Below are positions 27,401-39,982 of a DNA stretch of 64,000 nucleotides, piece by piece. The number at the start of each line of letters is the position of its first letter. Position 1 is the stretch's first letter. Under the pieces are notes generated by a model that did not search any database, had not been told where the DNA came from, and saw only the letters and a program-made list of their open reading frames with translations. A program made the position numbers and the translations under genes. Source of the DNA: Liolophura sinensis (lineage: Eukaryota > Mollusca > Polyplacophora > Chitonida > Chitonidae); contig NC_088302.1 in assembly GCF_032854445.1 (NCBI RefSeq), positions 47,654,645 through 47,718,644 of the forward strand, read 5' to 3'.

Positions 27401-30400
27401 AACGAGAAAAACAGTTGTCAGAAAAGAAGAAAAATAATCTGAGCTAGAACAATAATCTTCCTAATAATAATCTAACCAATTTCAAGAGGTGTCCCACTTG
27501 GATACTAGCATGGACCCCAATTACACCATCATCCAGTCCTACACTTATATCACCTCTGTCAATGCCTTTTCACACGCATCAGCAACATGCTATTACAAGA
27601 TTCTTTACTGTATGTGTAAAAAGGTTACTTGTACATTAAAATGTAAATATTAAAATGTTCCTAATTCAAAAATTCTTTCCAAGAACTCCTGCACACAAGT
27701 AAAATGTTGAGAACTTAGAATCTCAAAACTACAACGTGAACACACAGAAAGTCAGAAGTGACTTACCACAGCAGGCCAGTATGGCCAGCCTTTCACCTTT
27801 GCCCACACAATGTCTCCACCTGACAGTTGGAATTCTAAATAAACAAAAACAGTTTGTTATACGAGTTTAATCTTTTTCTAACTGTATGAATTGATCATGA
27901 TTTCTGGGTTTTTCATGCTGGAGGGACCACATGAGAGAGTGAAACAAGGACCTGTGACATACAATTTGTTTATTTGATTCGTGTCTTATGCTGTACTCAA
28001 AAATATATCGCTTCCACAACCATCCACAAGTTGCTGCCATACCTTCCCACATATGGCCAGAGGACAAGTCATCATACGCTCGACTTGAACTCACCGCAAA
28101 CGCATTGAAGAGAGGCTCCTGGGTGATTGTGCTGTGGTGGCACACTAACCACCCTGGGACACACAAGGACAGAATGGTAACTTCCATTGTGTGTCTTTAC
28201 AATAATGCATACGGATGTAGTGTGAGATGGGGCCTGATACAGACTGTTCGATAAGGCCTGAAATAGCCTGTCATGGGACATGATATACATGTACGCTGAT
28301 GAGGTCTGATACAGTCTACGATGGAACTAGGCATCTTTGATTTAGCCATCATTCATGATGTGACTGGCAGCTAGGACTCCATATGCTATGAGTTTGTGAT
28401 GGAACCTACCTAACATACATGTACATGTAGGGTATGATTGGACTAGGACCTGGCTGATACAGTCTACCATGTGACTGGGTCCACATTCATTTATTATGAC
28501 CTGGCTGATACAGTCTAAGATGTGACCGGGCCCATAGTCATTTACTAGGACCTGGCTGATACAGTCTGCGATGTGACTGGGCCCATAGTCATTTACAAGT
28601 ATGTGACTGGGCCCATACTCATTTACTAAGGCCTGGCTGATACAGTCTACGATGTGACTGGGCTCATATTCATTTACAAGGACCTGGCTGATACAGTCTA
28701 CCACGTGACTGAACACATATTCATTTACTAGGACTTGGCTGATACAGTCTACCATGTGACTGGGCACATATTCACTTGGTAGGACCTGGCTGATGCAGTC
28801 TACCATGTGACTGGGCCCATATTCATTTACTAGGACCTGGCTGATGCAGTCTACCATGTGACTGGGCCCATATTCATTTACTAGGGCCTGACTGATACAA
28901 TCTATGATTGGACTGGGCATACATAACTGATATGGCCTATGATGAGACTGGGCACACATGCATTTAATAAAACCTGGCTGATGCAGATAGGTAAAGATGT
29001 CATTTAGAAAGCGGATGAAGTAACAGTATTATCGTTAATAGGGATTACAGTTTCTGAATATGGCACAGATTCTAGTGATGAAATCTGGCTGAGACCACTG
29101 CGGGTTTCAAACCAGCGACCTCAGAGTCAGGCACCAAATCGCCAGCAATACATGTCAACTGTCTAGACAAAAACAGAAGGTAGCTGACCGGTAGACTTTA
29201 CAGCGAACATGCATTACCCCTCTGATGATCACAAACGACGTCACTCCCTTAGGTGAATATATCAGATAGGTATAGATGTCATTTAGAAAGCGGATTAAGT
29301 AACAGTATTATCATTAATAGGGATTACACTTTCTGAATATAGCACAGATTGTAGTGCTAAGGTTGCTGGTTGGAAACCCACAGTGGTCTCAGCCAAATTT
29401 CAGCACTAGAATCTGTGCTATATTCAGAAAGTGTAATCCCTATTAATGATAATACTGTTACTTAATATGTGGGAAGGTCAGCAACCTGCGGATGGTTGTG
29501 GGTTTCCCCCGGGCTGTTTCCACCCACCATAATGCTGGCCGCCGTCGTATAAGTGAAATATTCTTAAGTACGGCGTAAAACACCAATCAAATAAATAAAT
29601 AAATAAATAACAAGGTACACATTCATTTAATAGGACCTCACTGATGTAGTCTATGAATGGACTCTGCACATATCTGTAAAACCTTAACCTGGCTGATACA
29701 GGCTTGATTGGAGACATACCATGCTTGATTGGAGTGAGTCCCTCAGGTAGCTCATCTTCGCTCTCACTGTCACAGGTGTCCTGGTAAAGATTTTCGTCAA
29801 ATCCCATGCTGAAACACACAACACACACAATTATAAATATGGCATATTCAACTCAAGATATGAAAACATTATTCGGAAAAAAAACTTAGAATTGGTAGCA
29901 AAGCTATGCCTATATGAAACACATGAATGCAAAACTTCCGCTTAATGCATAAAGAACTGAAATGAGGAACTTGGTAATTTACAGTAAATAATATGCTCAC
30001 GGAGCATCAGTGATGGAACATTCTCCTTGCGCCACTGTGCTTTATATGCATGTAAAACTTCAGTTCAATACATACAATACTTTTTAAGACACCAACCCTA
30101 ACCTTTTGTTTTAAAATTGACTGTTGTACACAATACACTAAGTCAGGTATTTAGTAACATACAGTACTTAATATGTACACACGGAATCAAAAATGGCATA
30201 TCCCTCTCGTGCTATTCTGCTCTACATGTGTGCAAATCCTTAGCGCTATTCACGCAGTATTTTTTGAGAAATAACCCAGAACACTTTGTTTACAAACATT
30301 GATTCTTATACACAATACACTATGTCAAGAATTCAGTAAATTACGGTACTTAATATGTACACACCGAATCAAAGATGGAATATCCCCATCGTGCTACTCT

Positions 30401-33400
30401 GCTCTACATGTGTGCAAACCCTGAGCTCAATACATGCAGTACTTTTTCAGTAATTTATGGTACTTTTTATGTACCACATGGAATCAATGATGGAACATTC
30501 CCTGTAATGTGGTATAAGGTTTGAACAACTCTGTACCACACTCACCCTAGAGTTTTGACTACTCTGTACCATATTCACTGTGATGTGGTGTGGCGTTTTG
30601 ACTACTCTGTACCATATTCACTGAGATTTGGTATGGAGTTTTGATTACTCAGTACCACATTCACTGTGATGTGGTATAGAGTTTTAACTACTCTGTACCA
30701 CATTCACTGTGATGTGGTATAGAGTTTTGACTACCCTGTACCACATTCAATGTGATGTGGTATGGCGTTTTGACTACTCTGTACAACATTCACTGTGGAG
30801 TTTTAATTACTCCATACCACATTCAATCATGCTCTTTCGGCCCCAAAAATAGTACGCTTTTACATTATGTTCAATTTTGAGCTTCTCTGCTTTACTCTGC
30901 TCCACATTCACAATGCTGTGGTTTGGAATAACGTCAGTGAACTTCAGATCATACTCTTGGCCAATGGCCAACAAATACCAAATATTTTCCCCAAATATTG
31001 TCTTTTGCTAAAATCCACCATTTAGCAGAGAATTTAGACAAAGTTTCAAGCCAGTGTGACAGGAAGCTTTCCCCTAAAATTCATTTACTGATTGAGAACT
31101 ATCAATGCTATCACAGTCAGGAAATTTCTGACACATGAACTACATTCAAACCCTTTTTTTTTTTTTTTTGTTAAATGAACGATTTGTAAACAATTACAAT
31201 AAACTATTGACAGGGTCAGAGGCAGAATCCACAAAGACATATTTGGCTTGAGTCAAAATTTAAACCATTGTAACCATGCTTAGTTTTTAGTTATGAAAGT
31301 TGAAATTTTGACATGTTTATCTTAAGATAACATTTCTCATGTGGTCACAATTTCAGTTTACAGGACTCAAAAATAAGCTCTAAAATCATATTTCAAATTC
31401 TGATCAAAGTGAAAACTGGCTATGTGAGATCAGCCCCAGATAATAGAGTATTTGCAAGATTCTTCTGTCTTCTTGTTGAGGATTTCAGCAAGTATCTTTG
31501 GCTTTACATAATGCTTTCCCAATGATCTGCTAATTTAATCTGTCCGAAGATACCCGAATGTCAAAGTTCCTCAACTTTACCTCACATCTTTGATTATTCT
31601 GTGCCACAAATTGTAAAGTGTAAGGTCCGTGATAACAGCTCCACCGCGAGCCAATGTTTATTTGTTTTGTAAACCGATGATTAATAAGGTATACATCTAT
31701 CTATCTATCAACATCTATCTATCTATCTATCAACATCTATCTATCTATCAACATCTATCTATCTATCTTTTTTTTTTTTTTTTTTTTTTTTTTGTACGCC
31801 ACAGCAATCTAGGCTGTGGGAAAACAGAACCAAGTCTGTCCGCGGTATGTAAAACTTACCTACATCCTTACTAACAGGACCAGCCCATCATTATATGACT
31901 AAAACGTCACAACCGGCAGACAGATAGAGCCAGGACAGACACAAGAAACAAATATCCATTAAAATTTACAGTAAAACTTCCGCCTTAGAATAGGCGGAAC
32001 TGCTGAAAACGTGAAGTCATGACACCAGGTCACGAACAATTGCCAGATTAAAATTGGACAACGGGCCTGCCGTTCCGCAGAACACAAAGAATAGAATTGC
32101 GACACCAGGTGGTCTTGAATGTCGCCAACTTTCCCAGCCTGCGATGCCGTTCAAAAACAGTCAGCAAGTGGTACTGCAGGTCCCTGTGGAAAAGGCTGGG
32201 CACCACCTTAAGATGGTCGATCACGTGATTGTGCGCTACCACGTAGCACCGATGCCTCCAAATTGACCAGATACAAAGAAACACCTGATCTCTGACGACC
32301 GGTTTCAATGAAGAAGGCACTTGTCTCAAGTCCCCCCACAACACATCTTCCAGGCTGAACGAGAACCCTCGTCCAAGGACGCGCCCAATTGTCCGTTCCA
32401 ACATCTGCCACATGCTGGACGCAACCGGGCAATGCCACACAAGGTGTTCTACGGTCTCGTCTTGAGACGAGCACAAAGGACAGTCGGCAGATACAGACAG
32501 TCCTGCTCGGACTAACTTATGCCCGACCCACCACTGTCTGTGCCACAGCAGCCAAACAGCCTCCTTAGCTCGCTTGTCTACCCCAGACTTCCAGAGCGAT
32601 AAAAACAAGTTCCTCCAGGACGATGGCACCCAACCCAACTGTTGCCACTTCTGGACTCCGGCAGGGGTTACGTCGTTGTCCACCAGAAGGATCGGATACC
32701 ATCTCCTGGAGGAAAGCTGAGAAAGGTCCTGTTGGTTAACCTGATACCTCGTCCGGCTGGGATTCGTTACAGTATCCGGCAGACTGAACCATGCCTTCGG
32801 TATTGCCCTTCGCACAGCTGCTAGGTGACGCCAATTGACGGACTCCAAGACCAGCCACACTCTGGTGCCTCCATCCACAATATCCGACAATCGCCGGAAA
32901 CTGGGCGTGGCCGTCTTACCAGGCATCAAGGGTCTTCCACCCTCTCCTAAAATTAGGGGATTTCCATACAAAGGCTGATCCAGAGCTTCCTGCCACGAAA
33001 CCGGATCAGCCTCAGTCCGTTTCAGCTTAAAGAAGGTTTTCAGATGGTCGAAGTACCACCGAGGAAGAGAACTGAAACGCGTTGGAGCTTTAAGCAGCCG
33101 GAAAAAGTCAACCACAGCGTGGGGTTCACTTTTCGACGCCACAAGCCTCCGGCCTACCTGAGCCCACCGAGACGAACTCAACATAAGCCGCTCCAAAAAG
33201 GCCAGCTTTAAGGACTGAACCTTCTTGGGGATATCTACGAGGCCTAGACCTCCACTTGCCTTGGGGAGGGTACAAACTTTGGAAGAGACCAGAGGCTTTT
33301 TGCTCTTCCACAAAAAATCCCGACACATCCCAACTAATGTGTTCTCCTTATCCGCCGGCAAGTCAAAAACTGAGGCAACATACCACAATTTCGACATTGC

Positions 33401-36400
33401 CAGCAAGTTTAACACAAAGACTCGCCCAACAATGCTTAGGCCTCTCTTGCTCCATCCCTTGAGGGTGCTGCCGACCTTCTGGATGCGGTCATTCCAGTTA
33501 ACAGAAGCCGCGTTTTTTGCACCTTGTTTTACCCCCAAGAGTTTGACGTGATCCTGTGACCATTCAATACCCAAAGGAGTATCAGCACGACCCTTCCAAG
33601 CACCCAAGAATAACCCTTTTGACTTGGATCTGTTGACTTTGCAGCCAGACGCTTTCTGGTACTTGTTCAAGACCGTCTCAGCAATGTGGAAGTCTTCATC
33701 ATCTCCAACGAAGAGAGATGCGTCGTCGGCATACTGGGAGATTTTGATCGGTTCTTCGACATCAGGGACTCTCACTCCCTTCATGTCAGAAGACCTCACA
33801 ACCACCCCAAGAACCTCTGCGGCCAGAACGTAAAGCAGGGGAGACAGAGGACAGCCCTGGCGAACTCCACGCTCGAGGAGAACAGGGTCACCAATAAAAC
33901 CATTCACCATTACACGACTTACAGGAGACTTGTAAAGAAGCCGGATCCATTTACAAAAAACAGGCCCGAACCCCATCCGCTCCAACACTTTGTGCATAAA
34001 AGCCCATTCCAAACGATCAAAAGCCTTCTCGTTATCAAGGCTTATGATTGCCGCCTCGATATCCTCGTCTTCGACCAGCTCTATAAGGTCCCGAACAAGG
34101 AAGCTATTGGTGAGGATTGACCTCCCTGGCACAGAACAGGTCTGATCACTGTGAACAACAAGGCCCATCACGGATCCAAGTCTGCGGGTTAGCGCCTTCG
34201 TGATGATCTTATAATCGGCACACAAGAGTGAAATCGGCCTCCAATTCCGCAGGTCCTCTTTTGGCCCCCGCTTGTGAACGAGCCTGACAAGAGCCTGCTG
34301 CATTGAATCGGTTAACTCACCCTGCTCAAAAGCCTCGTTGGCAACGTCCAGCAGGATAGGGCCTAGGACATCCCAGAAAGCCAAATACAGTTCGACAGGA
34401 AGACCATCGATACCTGGGGACTTGTTCAGCGTCATGGACTTTGCTGCAGAGTGCAGCTCTTCCAAAGTGAACGGCTGTTCACAGATCGCGGCCTCCTGAG
34501 GAGGCAAGACCTGGGAGATCTGGGAGATCAACTCCTCCATGCAATTTCTCTCAACTCCCTCTGAGGTGAAGAGGCTCTGGTAGAAATCGCATGTGGCTTG
34601 CAATAAATCCTCGGTGGACCGGACTGAACGACCATCAGGAGTTGCTACTTCGCGGATAAGCTTTTCAGTAGCACGCGACTTCTCCAAAGAACAGAAATAG
34701 CGAGTGGGGTTCTCGCCTTCCACCTGCCACTTGACTCTGGCACGAACGGCGGCTGCTTTATAAGCCTGTTGCTCACCAGACCGCACTTTACGTTTCAGAC
34801 CTTCCAACAAGTCAACTAGATGGGTCTCCCCATCACTAACTCTTTTAGAGACCTTGTTGTAATCCTTTAGGAGTTTACGTTGAGCCCGTTTACGGCGACG
34901 TGCCCTAGCCCTACTGTAGGACAGTGCTACCCGCTTAAGCCCAGATTTGCCCTCCTCCCAGAATTCAGCAGCAGACCTAAAAAAATCCCTCTCTGACATC
35001 CAAGCGGCAAAATAATCTCGCATGTTCTTGTGAAACTCTTCGTCATTCAACAGGCTGACGTTGAGCTTCCAGAACCCCGGACCTTTCTCTACCCAGTCCC
35101 CTGAATCAAATTTGGCTGTGACCATAGTATGATCAGACATGGCAGTGGGTTCATGACCTGCATGAACCAGATGTCCAAGGAGATCCTTGCTACAATACAC
35201 TCTATCCAGACGCGAAGAGTGCGCACCAGTTGGCGAGGTCCAAGTGTATTCATGGGCATCAGGATGAAGGAACCTGAAAGTATCCGACAGAGAATATGTT
35301 TTTATCAAAGTTGCCAAAGGAGCAGTAGACGAATCAGAAGCTACCGCGGCCATGCTTCGCCTATCTATTAGGGGATCTAAGACGCAATTGAAATCGCCTG
35401 CCAGGAACAGTTTCTAGACCTTGGAAAAACCGACGACGGTCAGGAACATATGTTGGTGCATGTACGGCGACAAACGTAAAATCAAAGCCGGAATACTCCG
35501 CCTCAACCTTGACCCAACGACCACCGGGATCAGTGACAGATGACACTATGGTCCCCGAGGCGAGGAAAGAAGCAAGAAACACAATAGCCGTGCCCGCTCT
35601 ATGATTCGAGCCGGAAGAGGAAAAGACTTTCCCTTTCACAGCTGTTTCAAACCGGGTTACGTCATTGACGTCAGTAAAATGCGTCTCTTGTAGAAAAGCA
35701 ACATCTGCTTTTAATGACCTGAAGGTATGGCCAAGGGAAAATTGCTTCCAGTCCGAAAGCAAACCCTGACAATTTAGTGTGACAACATTCAGAGCCATTA
35801 TGGATCTATTTAAGTTTTGTTTTTCTCGACTTCTTGTACAGGGCAGCCTTGCGTGCAGCAAAGTCCTCCTGGGACAGGTAAATGACTTTCCTCTGTTTCC
35901 TGACTTTCTCAATTTTTGAGTCGCGGCGCATGGTCCGATAATGGACTCCTAAAGAAGTGGAGACAGGGACTAAAACCTCGCCTTGATCGTTTGCGTATGC
36001 CGGCATTGACTCGTCTAGGTCTTCTCCCGGAACGGAATCCTCCATTTCCGACGTCGTGTCGTCCATGGGGATAACCGATCCAGAGGCTTCAATGCCGCTA
36101 ACTTGGTCTTTTGAGGTGTCTACAAAAATGGCCTCTGAAGCGGTGCTCCATAAGGACTCATTTATATCTTGTTTTGCAACTGGCTGGGAAAAGGTAAATG
36201 ACTGACTCCACAAGTCTTGTGAAGAGTCTTGCTCGGGAGACTGACCGGTCGAGCTGTACGGAACCAACGGTTCAGTGAAACTCAACGATACTTCCTCCTG
36301 TTGGACCTGGCTAGAAACTGATGAAATACCATCATCTGCATTTTTGTCCACATCATTTTCCTCCTCTTTACCTCCTTCATTGCTACCTCCCTCCAGCCCA

Positions 36401-37327
36401 TCCTTACCATTATCCATAGCATCTTTATCATTCCCGTCCTCTGCCTCATTCACCTCATTTTTATCATCATTACCCACTACATCATTGCTACTCTCCTGTC
36501 CACCATTCGTATCCCCATTCACCATTTCACAATCATCCTCAGCCTCATTACTATCATCCGTGTCATCATCACTGTCATCCTTTCCGTCATTATCTCCCTG
36601 CTCATTGTCATGATCATCATTATTCATATCCTCGTCGTCCTTATTACCATTATGATCCATCGCAACTGCGATGTCATCTTCATCCCCACTACTTGTCAGA
36701 TTATCGCTACTCTCAGTGTCCAGATCTTGAGGACAATTCTTTTGGAAATGACCTTCTTGCTTGCAAATCAAACATTTGTTTTTCAGTGGGCAGTCATTTT
36801 TTAGGTGGTCTGTCGCCTGGCACAGGTGACAAGCTCGCACCTGCCCTCTGTACCAGACTGGTAACCGAAAAGATGCTCCCACCCATATGGCTTCAGGAAT
36901 GGTGGACGAAATGTTGCTCATCCATACTCTCCTAACCCCATTTTGCAAGGTTCTGTCGAACAGGTAGCATTCTCGTTCAACAGAGTGCACCGTTCCAAAC
37001 TGTTTGAGAACAGCCCCTATCCGTTCATCCGGAATCTCATAAGGGCTCTTCACCTTCACCAAAGTTCTGGATTGCTCAACTTCATAAACCGGACAGTTTA
37101 CTCCATTAAGTACCAGATCTTCATTAAGTAATTTTTGCTTGACCTCCTCATTGGCAACAGTGACATTCCACAGATCGCCAGTAACGTGGACCAAACCCCT
37201 CAACACTTTGGGTCCGCTGCCGATGCGTTCCTGCAACCCATGATAAACTTCAATGGCTTTTACATTGCCTTTAATTCGCAATTTAAGGCTAAGAGGCCTT
37301 TTAATGCGGAAAGCCATTCTGTTGGTT

Positions 37328-37380
<53 letters not shown>

Positions 37381-39945
37381 CTGCCCAAAGGCGCTACCCG
37401 GCTGACACGTCCAACTGTGTGGACGGCCAGTCAGGTACTGCACTGTGTGCTCAACCCCTTCACTGATCAATGAACAGTGGCCAATAAACTTCGTGCAAGA
37501 GTGCACCAATTTGCTGCCTGTTATTCACAAAAGCCTTTGTGTGTGTGCCCTGCTAGCCCGGGATGAATGGCGCTCGACCGGCCAAGCTGACCTTGTTCAC
37601 TGTCCTATGCTGTAACCTGTATAGGCCTCCAACACAGGCCACGACAACTGGTGCCGGAGCCAAGCCGCGTGGGATGGCCCACCGGCCACGCTGGCCAAAC
37701 ACCAAAACGTCAAAAAACTAGTCAAAAATATAGAATTTCTGACTACAAAGTATATCAATGGATAGCTCGTGACAAGAGAAATCTGTGAGTATCACAAACA
37801 CACAAGAAATCACTGGAAATCCAGAGAAATGAAGTCTGACAGATGGAGCGATCTGACAACACGTCCGACCTCCAAAGTTCTATCTATCTATCTATCAACA
37901 TCTATCTATCTATCTTTTTTTTTTTTTTTTTTTTTTTTTTTGTACGCCACAGCAATCTAGGCTGTGGGAAAACAGAACCAAGTCTGTCCGCGGTATGTAA
38001 AACATACCTACATCCTTACTGACAGGACCAGCCCATCATTATATGACTAAAACGTCACAACCGGCAGACAGATAGAGCCAGGACAGACACAAGAAACAAA
38101 TATCCATTAAAATTTACAGTAAAACTTCCGCCTCAGAATAGGCGGAACTGCTGAAAACGTGAAGTCATGACACCAGGTCACGAACAATTGCCAGATTAAA
38201 ATTGGACAACGGGCCTGCCGTTCCGCAGAACACAAAGAATAGAATTGCGACACCAGGTGGTCTTGAATGTCGTCAACTTTCCCAGCCTGCGATGCCGTTC
38301 AAAATCAGTCAGCAAGTGGTACTGCAGGTCCCTGTGGAAAAGGCTGGGCACCACCTTAAGATGGTCGATCACGTGATTGTGTGCTACCACGTAGCACCGA
38401 TGCCTCCAAATTGACCAGATACAAAGAAACACCTGATCTCTGACGACCGGTTTCAATGAAGAAGGCACTTGTCTCAAGTCGCCCCACAACACATCTTCCA
38501 GGCTGAACGAGAACCCTCGTCCAAGGACGCGCCCAATCGTCCGTTCCAACATCTGCCACATGCTGGACGCAACCGGGCAATGCCACACAAGGTGTTCTAC
38601 GGTCTCGTCTTGAGACGAGCACAAAGGACAGTCGGCAGATACAGACAGTCCTGCTCGGACTAACTTATGCCCGACCCACCACTGTCTGTGCCACAGCAGC
38701 CAAACAGCCTCCTTAGCTCGGTTGTCTACCCCAGACTTCCAGAGCGATAAAAACAAGTTCCTCCAGGACGATGACTCATTTATATCTTGTTTTGCAATTG
38801 GCTGTGAAAAGGTAAATGATTGACTCCACAAGTCTTGTGAAGAGTCCTGCTCGGGAGACTGACCGGTCGAGCTGTACGGAACCAACGGTTCAGTGAAACT
38901 CAACGATACTTCCTCCTGTTTGACCTGGCTAGATACTGATGAAGTACCATTATCTACATTGTTGTCCACATCATTTTCCTCCTCTTTACCCTCTTCATTC
39001 CTACCACCCTCCTGCCCGTCCTTACCATTATCCATAGCATCTTTATCATTCCCGTCCTCTGCCTCATTCACCTCATTTTTATCATCATTACCCACTACAT
39101 CATTGCTACTCTCCTGTCCACCATCCGTATCCCCATTCACCATTTCACAATCATCCTCAGCCTCATTACTATCATCCGTGTCATCATCACTGTCATCCTT
39201 TCCGTCATTATCTCCCTGCTCATTGTCATGATCATCATTATTCATATCCTCGTCGTCCTTATTACCATTATGATCCATCGCAACTGCGATGTCATCTTCA
39301 TCTCCACTACTTGTCCCATTGTCGCTACTCTCAGTGTCCAGATCTTGAGGACAATTCTTTTGGAAATGACCTTCTTGCTTGCAAATCAAACATTTGTTTT
39401 TCAGTGGGCAGTCATTTTTTAGGTGGTCTGTCGCCTGGCACAGGTGACAAGCTCGCACCTGCCCTCTGTACCAGACTGGTAACCGAAAAGATGCTCCCAC
39501 CCATATGGCTTCAGGAATGGTGGACGAAATGTTGCTCATCCATACTCTCCTAACCCCATTTTGCAAGGTTCTGTCGAATAGGTAGCATTCTCGTTCAACA
39601 GAGTGCACCGTTCCAAACTGTTTAAGAACAGCCCCTATCCGTTCATCCGGAATCTCATAGGGGCTCTTCACCTTAACCAAAGTTCTGGATTGCTCAACTT
39701 CATAAACCGGACAGTTTACTCCATTAAGCACCAGATCTTCATTAAGCAGTTTTTGCTTGACCTCCTCATTGGCAACAGTGACATTCCACAGATCCCCAGT
39801 AACGTGGACCAAACCCCTCAACACTTTGGGTCCGCTGCCGATGCGTTCCTGCAACCCATGATAAACGTCAATGGCTTTTACATTGCCTTTAATTCGCAAT
39901 TTAAGGCTAAGAGGCCTTTTAATGCGGAAAGCCATTCTGTTGGTT

Positions 39946-39982
<37 letters not shown>

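Larger units (their letters stand above)
31768..37880 (-). mobile_element. Tx1-like non-LTR retrotransposon, full-length copy 1
   Basis: On the minus strand, a ~500-nt 5' UTR (37880-37379) is followed by a 50-nt poly-T, ORF1 (37317-35806), ORF2 (ATG 35798 to stop 32048) and a ~250-nt 3' UTR ending in a 26-nt poly-A (plus-strand T run 31768-31793). Two ORFs, an APE-type endonuclease, reverse transcriptase and a C-terminal zinc finger give the L1/Tx1 plan. The RT signature DQTCSVPGRSI and the CCHC ORF1 fit the Tx1 clade best. TATC microsatellite meets both ends directly. Target duplications cannot be read inside a microsatellite. Copy 2 lies immediately upstream (gene sense). Confidence 0.93.

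Noticed and set aside
28342-28959. 205-codon minus-strand open frame with a 17-residue repeat (VDCISQVLVNEY-type)
   Set aside because: It is produced by the 51-bp minisatellite (51 is a multiple of three) inside a PWWP3A intron. Codon choice and flanks give no sign of a gene.
36275-36613. 112-codon plus-strand Ser/Leu-rich frame (and its twin at 38893-39231)
   Set aside because: It is the antisense shadow of the acidic Asp/Asn-rich region of retrotransposon ORF1.
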